Shown: one piece after another, positions 7,827 through 17,564 of the stretch
How positions within the stretch are numbered: the first letter of the stretch is position 1
Layout of the letters: each line of letters starts with the position of its first letter
Source of the DNA: Streptomyces smyrnaeus
Lineage (GTDB): Bacteria; Actinomycetota; Actinomycetes; Streptomycetales; Streptomycetaceae
Direction: 5' to 3'
Assembly (NCBI RefSeq): GCF_017676345.1
Contig: NZ_JAFFZM010000009.1
Span: forward strand, 248,001-312,000
Length of the DNA stretch: 64,000 nucleotides
Translations under genes and position numbers: made by a program
Notes under the pieces: model-generated
Told to the model about the DNA's origin: nothing
Seen by the model: only the letters and a program-made list of their open reading frames with translations
Databases searched by the model: none

Positions 7827-9299
7827 CTAGTCGGTGCGGGTCTCCCGGCGGTCGCCGCCCCATCGGGTGTGGTAGGTGCCCTCGCGGTCGGTGCGCTGGT
7901 AGGTGTGGGCGCCGAAGTAGTCGCGTTGGGCCTGGGTGAGTGCGGCGGGGAGCCGGTCGGCACGCAGCCCGTCGTAGTAGGCCAGCGCCCCCGACATGCC
8001 CGGCGTCGGCACCCCGTGCCGCGCCGCCGTGGCGACGGTGTCCCGCCAGGCTTCCTGAGCCCGGCCCAGTTCCCCGCCGAACTCCGGATCCGCCAGCAGC
8101 GTGGGCAGGCCGGGACGCTCGGCGAACGCCGCGCGGATGCGGTCGAGTAACGCCGCACGGATGATGCAGCCCGCACGCCAGACGGCGGCGACGGACGACA
8201 GCTCGATGTCCCAGCCGTACTCCGCGCTCCCGGCTCGGAGCATGTCCCAGCCCTGGGCGTAGGAGATGACCTTGGAGGCGTAGAGGGACTGCTCGATCTG
8301 TTCGGCGAAGCGGGCCTTCTCCGCCTCCGGCAGCCGGGCCGACACCGCCGGCCGCGCGGCGCCCGCGTCCTGGTGCGGTCCGGGCAGGGACGCCGCCGCC
8401 TCGCGCAAGGCGGTGTGGCCGGACTGCGAGCGGGCGAAGACCGCCTGCGCGATGCCCGGCACCGGCACCCCCAGATCGAGCGCCGTCTGCACGGTCCAGC
8501 GGCCGGTGCCCTTCTGCTCGGCGCGGTCCGCCACGACGTCGACGAACGGCCGGCCGGTGTCCGCGTCGGTGTGGGTGAGGACCTGGGCGGTGATCTCGAT
8601 GAGGTAGGAGTCCAGCCGCCCTTCGTTCCAGCTCCGGAAGACGTCCGCGATCTCGGCGGGGGCCAGCCCGGCCACCTTCCGCAGCAGGTCGTACGCCTCC
8701 GCGATGAGCTGCATGTCCGCGTACTCGATCCCGTTGTGCACCATCTTCACGAAGTGACCGGCCCCGTCGGGCCCCATGTGCGCGGTGCACGGCGTGCCGT
8801 CCGGGGCGCGGGCCGCGATCCGCTCCAGCAGGGGGCCCAGCGCCTGGTACGACTCCGCCGAGCCGCCCGGCATGATGCTCGGGCCCAGCAGCGCGCCCTC
8901 CTCACCGCCCGAGATGCCCGTGCCGACGAAGTGGATGCCGCGCTCGCGCAGCGCCGCTTCCCGGCGGCGGGTGTCCTCGAAGTGCGCGTTGCCGCCGTCG
9001 ACGATGACATCACCGGGTTCCACCAGCTCGGCGAACTCCTCGATCACCGCGTCCGTCGGCCCGCCCGCCTTCACCATCACCATCAGGCAGCGCGGCCGCC
9101 GCAGCGCGGCCACGAACTCCCGGGCCGAGGTGGTGGGTACGAAGGCGCCTTCGTCACCGAACTCCGCCACCAGTTCCCGGGTGCGGGCCTCGGTGCGGTT
9201 GTGCAGCGCGACGGTGCAGCCGTTGCGGGCGAAGTTGCGCGCGAGGTTGCGACCCATGACGGCCAATCCGGTGACACCGATCTGCGCCGACGCTGTCAT
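7827..9299 (-). CDS. gnd: 6-phosphogluconate dehydrogenase, decarboxylating
   Basis: This encodes a 490-residue dehydrogenase of the long (about 480-residue) class that oxidises 6-phosphogluconate to ribulose 5-phosphate and CO2, supplying NADPH in the pentose phosphate pathway. Seen: the Rossmann start IGVTGLAVMGRNLARNFA, VIVDGGNAHFEDT, the signature GISGGEEGALLGPSIMPGG, the catalytic lysine in HFVKMVHNGIEY, and the helical part WRAGCIIRAALLDRI. I chose the ATG at 9299 (MTASAQ) because AGGGA lies six bases upstream; an ATG two codons earlier sits on the binding site. No pathway neighbours lie in the window. Confidence 0.96.
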   Translation of the reverse strand: MTASAQIGVTGLAVMGRNLARNFARNGCTVALHNRTEARTRELVAEFGDEGAFVPTTSAREFVAALRRPRCLMVMVKAGGPTDAVIEEFAELVEPGDVIVDGGNAHFEDTRRREAALRERGIHFVGTGISGGEEGALLGPSIMPGGSAESYQALGPLLERIAARAPDGTPCTAHMGPDGAGHFVKMVHNGIEYADMQLIAEAYDLLRKVAGLAPAEIADVFRSWNEGRLDSYLIEITAQVLTHTDADTGRPFVDVVADRAEQKGTGRWTVQTALDLGVPVPGIAQAVFARSQSGHTALREAAASLPGPHQDAGAARPAVSARLPEAEKARFAEQIEQSLYASKVISYAQGWDMLRAGSAEYGWDIELSSVAAVWRAGCIIRAALLDRIRAAFAERPGLPTLLADPEFGGELGRAQEAWRDTVATAARHGVPTPGMSGALAYYDGLRADRLPAALTQAQRDYFGAHTYQRTDREGTYHTRWGGDRRETRTD

Positions 9300-9396
9300 G
9301 ATCATTCCCTTCGGGCTCTCGGATCTCCGGGCTCACGTGACGGTCCGGGCACGGCCGCACGACTGCCCCACCGATCGTCTCCCGACACGTGCGGGA

Positions 9397-9414
9397 CCGC
9401 TCGTCGGCGAGCGG
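9397..9414 (-). terminator. terminator-like hairpin after the polymerase gene
   Basis: CCGCTCG-TCGG-CGAGCGG, a perfect 7-bp stem with a tetraloop, 15 bases past the polymerase stop codon on the minus strand. Confidence 0.5.
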
Positions 9415-9428
9415 CTCCGCGCAACCGC

Positions 9429-11246
9429 TCACTTGGCGTCCGCGTAGCACTCCACGACGGCCGTGGTGAAGGTGAACCGCACGGGGGTCGGTCCGAATGC
9501 GGCGACGGCCGCCTGCTCACCGGCCGCCGTGATCGCCTCCCGCACCTGTTCGGCCTCCTCGGCGGGGCAGTGCACGATGACCTCGTCGTGCTGGAAGAAC
9601 ACCAGTTCGGCGGCGAGTGGTGCGAGTCGCTGCCGCAGCGCTGCCAGCATCAGCACCGCCCAGTCGGCCGCGCTGCCCTGCACCACGAAGTTCCGGGTGA
9701 AGCGGCCCCGCGCCCGCGCGGCGCCCGGACCACCGGCCGCCGGGCCTTCGGCCGCCGAGCCTTCGCCGCCCACGCCCTCGCCCGCCTCCGGGCCCGTGCC
9801 GCTCGCCTCCTCCCCGTCCGCTTCCCCGTCCCCGTGGCCCACCGGAGGGCAGGTGCGGCCCAGATGGGTGCGGACCAGGCGGCCCTCCTCGCCGGCGCGG
9901 GCGGCCTCGTCCACGTATGCGACGGCAGCGGGGAACCGTCTTCGCAGCGCGGCGAGGTTCTTCAGCCCGTCGCCGCTGGTCTGGCCGTAGATCGCACCGA
10001 GCAGCGCCAGCTTGGCCCCGGCGCGGTCGCCGAAGAACGCGCGCTCCGACAGCGCCGTGTACAGGTCCTGCTCGCCGCCGGCCACCGTCATCAGCCCAGG
10101 GTCCCGGGAGACGGCGGCCAGCACCCGGGGCTCCATCTGGTCGGCGTCCGCCACCACCAGCCGCCAGCCGGGCTCGGCGACCACGGCCCGGCGCACCACC
10201 TTCGGGATCTGCAGGGCGCCGCCCCCGTTGGTCGTCCACCGGCCGGAGGCCGCACCGCCGGGCACGTACTCGGCGCGGAAGCGGCCGTCCCGCACCCAGG
10301 AGCGCAGCCAGCTCCAGCCGTGCGCGGTGTAGAGCCGGTAGAGCTTCTTGTAGCGCAGCAGCGGCTCCACCGCCGGATGGTCCACCTTCCGCAGCTCCCA
10401 GGCCCGCGTGGAGCCCAGCCGGATCCCCGCACGGGCGAACGCCTGGAGTACGTCCGTGGCCAGATCCGGCCGCACCCGTACGCCGGGTCCGAACGCCCGC
10501 GACACCTCCTCCTCCAGCTCCACGAGTCGTCTGGGCGGGCCGCTGCCCGCATACCGCTCGCCCAGCAGCTCCTCCAGCAGTTCCCGGTGGATCTCGGCGC
10601 TCCACGGCACCCCGGCGCGGCTCATCTCCCCGGCCACCAGCGTGCCCGCCGACTCACCGGCCAGCAGCAGCCGCATCCGGTCCGGGTGCTCGGTGCGCGC
10701 GGTGCGGTCGAGCTGCGCCGCGTACACCTCCAGCAGCGCCTCCAGCGGGTCCACACCGTCCGGCAGCGGTACCGGACCCGCCTCGAACAGGGAGGGCTGG
10801 GGATCGGTCTCGCGGGGGGAGGCCTGCCGGTCCGGGGGCACCGGCCGCCCGTGCAGCCGCGCCCAGGCGGCCGGCACCGAGCGCGGCTCACCCGCTCTGC
10901 CCTCGTAGGCCAGCAACAGGGCCTCGGCCGTCTCCACGTCGTAGCACCGCTCCACCCGCACTCCCGGGGCGCCTCCCGGTAGCGGGCCGGTGGAGGCCGG
11001 CAGCGCGGGCTGCACCAGAGGTGTGGAGCGCCATACCCAGCGGGTCGTCCCGGGCCGGGCCCGTACGGCCGCCGCCACCGACTCCTCCGTGACGACAGGG
11101 CCCGCCGGGCGGCCTCGTGCGTCGAGCGGGCAGACCCGCACCCGGTCGCCGCCCGCCGGGACCAGCGCCCACCGCTCCCCGCCGGGCGGCGCGCCACCTG
11201 CCGCGGGCACCGCCCGCGCCGTGTGCCCGACCCCCGTCTCGTCCAT
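9429..11246 (-). CDS. DNA polymerase I-like protein (family A), often annotated 3'-5' exonuclease/polymerase
   Basis: A 605-residue family A polymerase without a 5'-nuclease domain. The three polymerase motifs are complete: motif A VVADADQMEPRVL (Asp367, Glu372), motif B RAGAKLALLGAIYG (Arg408, Lys412, Tyr420) and motif C QHDEVIVH (His553-Asp554-Glu555). The first 130 residues, where the proofreading domain would lie, show no DxE or other DEDD exonuclease motif that I can find. A Gly/Glu/Ala-rich insert of about 47 residues (467-513) separates motif B from the palm. Leu416 replaces the usual Phe/Tyr in the O-helix. It is probably an accessory repair polymerase beside the main Pol I. ATG at 11246, divergent from tetR. 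Confidence 0.88.
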   Translation of the reverse strand: MDETGVGHTARAVPAAGGAPPGGERWALVPAGGDRVRVCPLDARGRPAGPVVTEESVAAAVRARPGTTRWVWRSTPLVQPALPASTGPLPGGAPGVRVERCYDVETAEALLLAYEGRAGEPRSVPAAWARLHGRPVPPDRQASPRETDPQPSLFEAGPVPLPDGVDPLEALLEVYAAQLDRTARTEHPDRMRLLLAGESAGTLVAGEMSRAGVPWSAEIHRELLEELLGERYAGSGPPRRLVELEEEVSRAFGPGVRVRPDLATDVLQAFARAGIRLGSTRAWELRKVDHPAVEPLLRYKKLYRLYTAHGWSWLRSWVRDGRFRAEYVPGGAASGRWTTNGGGALQIPKVVRRAVVAEPGWRLVVADADQMEPRVLAAVSRDPGLMTVAGGEQDLYTALSERAFFGDRAGAKLALLGAIYGQTSGDGLKNLAALRRRFPAAVAYVDEAARAGEEGRLVRTHLGRTCPPVGHGDGEADGEEASGTGPEAGEGVGGEGSAAEGPAAGGPGAARARGRFTRNFVVQGSAADWAVLMLAALRQRLAPLAAELVFFQHDEVIVHCPAEEAEQVREAITAAGEQAAVAAFGPTPVRFTFTTAVVECYADAK

Positions 11247-11399
11247 GCCCGAAGTGTCGCAGCCGCCTCTGACAACGCCTCCGGCCTGCTCACGGGGAGG
11301 GAGGGACGGGCGCGGTCCGGTCCGACGGTCCCGATCACGGACAGATGAGGGGGTGTCATACTTCCTGCGTCCCAACGCACTTGGAGGCCAGGGCCGACT

Positions 11400-12077
11400 G
11401 TGAACAAGAGCCAACAGCGTGGCGCGCGCTCCCTCCCCGCGCCCCGTGCCACCGAGAGGTCCCAGGCGCGCCGCGCCGAGCTCCTGGCGATAGGCCGCAA
11501 GCTGTTCGCCGACACCTCCTACGACGCCCTGTCCATGGACGACATCGCGCGCAGCGCGGGGGTGGCGAAGGGGCTGATCTACTACTACTTCACCAACAAG
11601 CGGGGCTACTACCTGGCGATCATCGAGGAGGCCGTCGCCGAACTGGTGGCCCGGGCGACGAGCGCCTCCGAGCTGCCCCCCGCCGAGCGGGTGCACCGCA
11701 CCATCGACGGCTATCTGCGGTACGCCCAGCACAACCAGGCGGCCTACCGCACGATCGTCAGCGGGGGAGTGGGCCACGACGAGCAGGTCATGGCGATCCA
11801 CGACCGGGTGCGCGAACAGTTGGTGGGCGCCATCGCCGAGGGTGCCTGGAGCCGTACCGACATCCCGCCCCTCGCCCGGACGGCCCTGGTGGGCTGGCTG
11901 GCCTCGGTGGAGGGCGTCACCCTGGACTGGCTGGCCCGCAAGCAGCAGCTGTCCCGCGAGGTGCTGCGCGAACTGCTCACCCGCACGCTGCGCGGCACGC
12001 TGGAGATCATCGCGGAGTTCGACCCGGCACTGCCCCCGCCCACGCCCCCGCAGGTCCAGAGCCGAACGCGGCCGTAG
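11400..12077 (+). CDS. TetR-family transcriptional regulator
   Basis: A 225-residue TetR-type protein. The HTH is clear: ELLAIGRKLFADTSYDALSMDDIARSAGVAKGLIYYYFTNKRGYYLAII at residues 26-76. The C-terminal ligand domain contains YLRYAQHNQAAYRTIVSGG and VGWLASVEGVTLDWLA. It starts at a GTG with GGAGG 12 bases upstream, longer than ideal. It is divergent from the polymerase gene with about 150 bases between, so it could control that gene or itself. It does not look like KstR, so it is not the obvious regulator of the sterol genes further right. The C-terminal 15 residues are Pro-rich. Confidence 0.88.
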   Translation: MNKSQQRGARSLPAPRATERSQARRAELLAIGRKLFADTSYDALSMDDIARSAGVAKGLIYYYFTNKRGYYLAIIEEAVAELVARATSASELPPAERVHRTIDGYLRYAQHNQAAYRTIVSGGVGHDEQVMAIHDRVREQLVGAIAEGAWSRTDIPPLARTALVGWLASVEGVTLDWLARKQQLSREVLRELLTRTLRGTLEIIAEFDPALPPPTPPQVQSRTRP

Positions 12078-12252
12078 CCTCCTGCCGAGCCCGGAGGCCC
12101 GCAGCCATGCGGTTCTGCGGTTCTTCTCCGAGGTCCCCTTCGGCGCTTCTGCCCCCCCCGGGCCCGCCGTCGGTCCGGTCGGCACCGGCATATCTCTCTC
12201 CTTTCGGGACACTCGTCCGCAGAAGAGCGTCCTTCCGGCTGAGAGGGAAACC

Positions 12253-12528
12253 ATGGACATATCGGGTCTGATCAGCGCGCTCGTCGTCGGCATCGTCATC
12301 GGTGCGCTCGGTCGGCTGGTGCTGCCGGGCAGGCAGCAGGTGGGGGTGGTGTGGACGATCGTGGTCGGCATCGTCGCCGCGCTGATCGGCAGCGGCATCG
12401 CGGGGGCGGTCGGCGTGGCGGACACCAAGGGGTTCGACTGGATCGAGCTGATCATCCAGGTCGCCCTGGCGGCGGTCGGCGTCGGCGCGCTTGAGCGGGC
12501 GCGCGCGGGCGGACGGGTGCGCCGCTGA
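12253..12528 (+). CDS. GlsB/YeaQ/YmgE-family membrane protein
   Basis: A 91-residue small membrane protein of the transglycosylase-associated (GlsB/YeaQ) family. It has about three hydrophobic segments: MDISGLISALVVGIVIGALGRLVLPG, VVWTIVVGIVAALIGSGIAGAV and WIELIIQVALAAVGVGAL, with the family-typical GALGRLVLPG. Related proteins are often stress induced; the molecular role is not known. The ATG at 12253 follows AGAGGGAAA. It is followed by a strong terminator. Confidence 0.85.
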   Translation: MDISGLISALVVGIVIGALGRLVLPGRQQVGVVWTIVVGIVAALIGSGIAGAVGVADTKGFDWIELIIQVALAAVGVGALERARAGGRVRR

Positions 12529-12612
12529 CAGGTGGCGGGCCGGCACCTCCCGCCGGCGTGCTCGGGTGCCGGGTGCCCGGTGCCGGTCTGCGCCGACAGT
12601 GCAAAGACGGGG

Positions 12613-12645
12613 TGAGGCCCCGCGGTGGTCCACCGCGGGGCCTCA
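12613..12645. terminator. bidirectional terminator hairpin
   Basis: Inverted repeat with perfect 16-base arms (TGAGGCCCCGCGGTGG) around one central base. It sits between the converging GlsB-type gene and the chitinase gene. Confidence 0.8.
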
Positions 12646-12686
12646 TGTGTGCTTCGTCGAGCAGTGTGCGCCGAGAGGTTCCGCCC

Positions 12687-14000
<1,314 letters not shown>

Positions 14001-14053
14001 GGTCACCTCGCGTGTGGGGTGCGGGGGGTGTGGTGCCGGTCGTACGTTCGGGG

Positions 14054-14082
14054 AATGTAGAAGGACTAGACCAGTCCGTCAA
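14054..14082 (-). promoter_or_regulatory. chitinase promoter
   Basis: On the minus strand TTGACG (14082-14077) and TACATT (14059-14054) are 17 bases apart, giving a leader of roughly 47 bases. The spacer is filled by the DasR-like element, so a bound repressor would block RNA polymerase. Confidence 0.65.
14060..14075 (-). promoter_or_regulatory. DasR-responsive element (dre-like)
   Basis: ACTGGTCTAGTCCTTC on the minus strand matches the dre consensus ACTGGTCTAGACCAGT at 12 of 16 positions, including the whole left half. DasR is the GntR repressor of chitin and N-acetylglucosamine genes in Streptomyces. A second TGGT-n4-ACCA element starts 23 bases upstream. Confidence 0.65.
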
Positions 14083-14098
14083 TGGTTCGGACCAATAT
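14083..14098 (-). promoter_or_regulatory. second TGGT-n4-ACCA element upstream of the chitinase promoter
   Basis: ATTGGTCCGAACCATT lies just upstream of the -35 box. It resembles the paired repeats described in Streptomyces chitinase promoters (TGGTCCAGACCT type). It could be a second DasR site or an activator site. Confidence 0.5.
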
Positions 14099-14363
14099 CC
14101 GTCGAGCCGGTACACCGGCCGGCACGAGGCGGCCCCGGCCGCGATCACCGCGCTGTTCGCCCCCGTACGCCGGTGACGGGCGGCCCTCGATCGGGCATAC
14201 TCCAACTCGCCGCAGCCGCTGGTCAGCCACCCTCGCGACCCGACGGTGCAGTATCACGGCAGGGGCAGCGGCACCCCCGGCCCGCCAGTGGGCCGGTGTC
14301 CCTCGGCGACCCGCCACACCCCGGCGCCGTCGCCGCAGTTCCTGACCCGAAGGAGAGCGCGCC

Positions 14364-15566
14364 ATGCCACAGGACGGTCCGCAGTCGGTGGAACGAGAAC
14401 TGCCCACCGACGAGGCACGCGACCTGCTGGGCCTCGTCCGCGATCTGGTGCAGCGGGAGATCAAGCCGGTGGCGGCCGAACAGGAGGCGGCGGGCGTCTT
14501 CCCGCGCGAGACCTTCCGGCTGCTCTCCGAGGCGGGTCTCCTGGGTCTGCCCTACCCCGAGGAGTACGGCGGCGGAGGCCAGCCCTACCAGGTCTATCTC
14601 CAGGTACTGGAAGAACTCGCCGCCGCGCGCCTCACCGTGGGGCTCGGCACGAGCGTGCACTCGCTCGCCTGCCACGGGCTGGCCCACTTCGGCAGCAAGC
14701 AGCAGCGCACCGAGTGGCTGCCCGACATGCTCGGCGGCGGCCTGCTCGGCGCCTACTGCCTCTCCGAGCCCTCCTCCGGCTCCGACGCCGCCGCACTGCG
14801 CACCCGGGCCGTCCGCGACCAGGGGGCATCCGGGACGCAGTCCGGGGACGGCGACTGGGTGCTGAACGGCACCAAGGCATGGATCACCCACGGCGGTGTC
14901 GCCGACTTCTACACCGTGCTCACCCGTACCGGCCAGGAGGGGCCTTGCGGCATCACCGCGTTCCTCGTCCCCGCCGACGCCGAGGGGCTGAGCGCCGCGA
15001 CGCCCGAGCACAAGATGGGGCTCAACGGATCACCCACCGCACAGCTCCACTTCGACGGGGTCCGGGTGCCCGACGCCCGCAGGCTCGGCGACGAGGGCCA
15101 GGGCTTCACCGTCGCGCTCTCCTCCCTCGACTCGGGCCGCCTGGGCATCGCGGCCTGTGCGGTGGGCGTCGCGCAGGCCGCCCTGGACGAGGCGCTGGCC
15201 TACATGGCCCAGCGCGAGCAGTTCGGCCGCCCCCTCACGGACTTCCAGGGGCTGCGCTTCATGCTCGCCGACATGGCCACCCAGATCGAGGCGGGCCGGG
15301 CGCTGTACCTGGCCGCGGCCCGGCGGCGGGACGCGGGGCAGCAGTTCTCCCGGCAGGCGGCGATGGCCAAGCTGTTCTGCACCGACACCGCGATGCGCGT
15401 CACCACGGACGCGGTGCAACTCCTGGGCGGATACGGCTACACGACGGACTTCCCCGCCGAGCGGTACATGCGCGAGGCCAAGGTGCTCCAGATCGTGGAG
15501 GGCACCAACCAGATCCAGCGCATGGTGGTCGCCCGGCACCTGGCGGGGCCGGAGACCAGGAGCTGA
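14364..15566 (+). CDS. acyl-CoA dehydrogenase
   Basis: A 400-residue flavoenzyme that oxidises acyl-CoA to 2-enoyl-CoA. Typical elements: LLSEAGLLGLPYPEEYGGGG, the FAD/substrate signature LLGAYCLSEPSSGSDAAAL, WVLNGTKAWITHGGVADFY, MAQREQFGRPLTDFQG, and the C-terminal LLGGYGYTTDFPAERYMREAKVLQIVEGTNQIQ, where the glutamate of QIVEGTN is the likely catalytic base (short-chain type position). A good ribosome binding site (AAGGAG) precedes the ATG. It stands alone between the chitinase and a secreted nuclease-fold protein; substrate unknown, probably short or medium chain. It belongs to a different branch from the dehydrogenase at 35.7 kb. Confidence 0.93.
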   Translation: MPQDGPQSVERELPTDEARDLLGLVRDLVQREIKPVAAEQEAAGVFPRETFRLLSEAGLLGLPYPEEYGGGGQPYQVYLQVLEELAAARLTVGLGTSVHSLACHGLAHFGSKQQRTEWLPDMLGGGLLGAYCLSEPSSGSDAAALRTRAVRDQGASGTQSGDGDWVLNGTKAWITHGGVADFYTVLTRTGQEGPCGITAFLVPADAEGLSAATPEHKMGLNGSPTAQLHFDGVRVPDARRLGDEGQGFTVALSSLDSGRLGIAACAVGVAQAALDEALAYMAQREQFGRPLTDFQGLRFMLADMATQIEAGRALYLAAARRRDAGQQFSRQAAMAKLFCTDTAMRVTTDAVQLLGGYGYTTDFPAERYMREAKVLQIVEGTNQIQRMVVARHLAGPETRS

Positions 15567-15690
15567 GTCGAAACGTGCGGCCCGCGGCGGTCGCCGTTCG
15601 CGCCTCGTACGCGTACCGGCCACTTCCCCCTCATCCGACGGTCTGAGAATCTCCCGGACATCGCGTATCGCCCACAGCTGGAGGCGCCAT

Positions 15691-16632
15691 ATGTCCGCAG
15701 CCGCACCGCACTTCACCCGCCGCCGCGGCATCCGTACGGCCGCGGCGGCGGCCCTCGCGCTGCCCCTCGCGGCGCGCACCGCGACCGCACAGGCCGCGAC
15801 AGCACACCCCGCGACCGAGCGTGCGAACGAGCGGCCGGCGGCCGAGGACGGCGCGGCGCTCCGCACGATGACCTTCAATCTGCGCTACGCCTCCGACACC
15901 CCGCCCAACAGCTGGGCCGAGCGCCGCCCCGTCACCCGGGCGCTGCTCCGCCGGGAGCGACCGCATCTGATCGGCACCCAGGAGGGGCTGTACCCGCAGC
16001 TGAAGGACATCGCCGCCGACCTGGGGCGGGCACGCTACGACTGGCTCGGCATCGGCCGCGCGGGCGGCAGCCGGGACGAGTTCATGGCCGTCTTCTACGA
16101 CGTCCGGCGGCTGCTGCCGCTCGAATACGACCACTTCTGGCTCTCCGACCAGCCCGCCCTGATCGGCTCCACCACCTGGGGCAACACCGTCATCCGGATG
16201 GTCACCTGGGTGCGGTTCCGCGATCTGGCCACCGGCCGCGAGCTGTACCACCTCAACACCCACCTGGACCACCGGAGCCAGCCCTCCCGGGAGCGGTCGG
16301 CGGCCCTGATCACCGAGCGGCTGGCGGCACTCGACCCGGCACTGCCGCGCCTGGTGACCGGCGACTTCAACGTCCCGGCGCACGGCAACCCCGTCTACGA
16401 CACGCTGCTGGCCGACGGTGAACTCGTCGACACCTGGGATACCGCAGGCAGCCGCAGCAAGCTGTACGGGACCTTCCACGGCTACCGGCCGCTGGTACCC
16501 GACGGTGACCGCATCGACTGGATCCTGGCCTCACCCGGCGTCCGTGTCCGCAGCGCGACGATCAACACCTTCGAGCGCGACGGGCAGTACCCCAGCGACC
16601 ATCTGCCGGTGCAGGCGCTGATCGAGCTCTAG
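15691..16632 (+). CDS. secreted endonuclease/exonuclease/phosphatase-fold protein
   Basis: A 313-residue protein with a Tat-like signal (FTRRRGIRTAAAAALALPLAARTATAQA) and an EEP domain. The fold is shown by LRTMTFNLRYASDTPPNSW, HLIGTQEGLYPQL, YHLNTHLDHRSQPSRERSA, LVTGDFNVPAHGNPVYD, RIDWILASPGV and the final YPSDHLPVQALIEL. The Asn, Glu, His, Asp and His residues of the EEP metal site are all present. Likely an extracellular phosphodiesterase or sugar-phosphatase-type hydrolase; EEP members include DNases and sphingomyelinases, so the substrate is open. GGAGG lies six bases before the ATG at 15691. Confidence 0.85.
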   Translation: MSAAAPHFTRRRGIRTAAAAALALPLAARTATAQAATAHPATERANERPAAEDGAALRTMTFNLRYASDTPPNSWAERRPVTRALLRRERPHLIGTQEGLYPQLKDIAADLGRARYDWLGIGRAGGSRDEFMAVFYDVRRLLPLEYDHFWLSDQPALIGSTTWGNTVIRMVTWVRFRDLATGRELYHLNTHLDHRSQPSRERSAALITERLAALDPALPRLVTGDFNVPAHGNPVYDTLLADGELVDTWDTAGSRSKLYGTFHGYRPLVPDGDRIDWILASPGVRVRSATINTFERDGQYPSDHLPVQALIEL

Positions 16633-16688
16633 GCGAACGCTCGCGATCAATACAGCCGGGCCGCGGGAGCCCGCTCGCGGGGGCGCCG

Positions 16689-17387
16689 TCACCCGCGGGC
16701 GGCGTCCCACACGTCCTCGGCCACCTCCTTGCTGAGCGCCACCCGCACCAGCCCGGCCGCCAGCGGGGCCAGCTCGTCCTTCCGCACCATCCCTGCCAGC
16801 TTCTGAGCCGACTTCGGCAGCCCCAGCCGCTCCGCGCCCTGCAGGGCCTTGTCGTCCAGGTAGGGCTGGTACTCCGGCCAGACCGCCTGGGCCTCCCGCA
16901 GGAAGATCGACACCCCCATCGGGCCGATGCCGGGAACCTCGCGCAGCGCGCCCTCGACGTCGCCGTCCTTGCGCATCCTGCGCACATCGCCGCCCCAGCG
17001 GTCCAGCAGCAGTTCGGCCCCCCGGCCCAGCTGGGTGGCGGTGCGCTCGTCGTAGCGGCGGTAGCCGCCCTCGCCGAGCGCGTCGACCCGTTGCTGCCAG
17101 GTGGCCTGGGCCATCCGCTTCGGGTCCTTCATCCCGGCCTTCGCCAGCGCCCGTGCGCTGGCGACCGCGATGTCCGAGCGGATGCGGGCGCTCAGCAGCA
17201 GGGAGAGCACCAGCAGCTGGTAGAGCGGCTGCGGGGTGTCACGCAGCGTGATGCCTGCCTCGTCCGCGTAGGTCTTTCCGTGCCGCTTCAGCAGCTCCCT
17301 GACCAGGGCCTGCTGCTGGTCCTGCTTGCCGGCCTGCTTGGTGCCGGCCGACCTGGTCGACCTGCTCTTCGTGCTCGTGTTCGCCAT
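16689..17387 (-). CDS. HhH-GPD (endonuclease III-like) protein, atypical
   Basis: A 232-residue cytoplasmic protein with the HhH-GPD fold. The region LYQLLVLSLLLSARIRSDIAVASARAL matches the endonuclease III core, and the hairpin-helix-hairpin is VPGIGPMGVSIFLRE (residues 151-165), with Asp178/Asp179 where the catalytic Asp is expected. The catalytic Lys of true endonuclease III (LPGVGRK) is replaced by Met157, and the protein has no cysteine, so no Fe-S cluster. The N-terminal 25 residues are Lys/Ser/Gln-rich. It may be a monofunctional glycosylase or only a DNA-binding protein. Strong family pattern, uncertain activity. Confidence 0.8.
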   Translation of the reverse strand: MANTSTKSRSTRSAGTKQAGKQDQQQALVRELLKRHGKTYADEAGITLRDTPQPLYQLLVLSLLLSARIRSDIAVASARALAKAGMKDPKRMAQATWQQRVDALGEGGYRRYDERTATQLGRGAELLLDRWGGDVRRMRKDGDVEGALREVPGIGPMGVSIFLREAQAVWPEYQPYLDDKALQGAERLGLPKSAQKLAGMVRKDELAPLAAGLVRVALSKEVAEDVWDAARG

Positions 17388-17564
17388 TGACGCCTCCTCG
17401 GCAGCGGGTCCCCAGCCGTACGGGGACCCACGCCGGGCCCGTACGGAACTACCCGGTCAGCTGTTCCTCACCGGGGCCCGGCCGAAAACGCGCACGACGG
17501 CCTCTCACCGTTCCGCGCCGCGCCCCCCTGCGGCTCCACCGGGCGGCTCTCCACCGGCCACCTC

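Larger units (their letters stand above)
14001..14363. other. 363-base divergent intergenic region
   Basis: The left third holds the chitinase promoter and its two repeat elements. In the right part I see only the AAGGAG ribosome binding site of the acyl-CoA dehydrogenase; no clear promoter or reading frame stands out. Confidence 0.4.

Noticed and set aside
11400..12077. TetR regulator as the KstR of the sterol module
   Set aside because: Its HTH and ligand domain do not follow the KstR pattern, and it lies 24 kb away beside a polymerase gene.
16633..16688. Hairpin between the EEP-type and HhH-GPD genes as a terminator
   Set aside because: Only 5-bp arms with several alternative pairings can be drawn; not strong enough to list.
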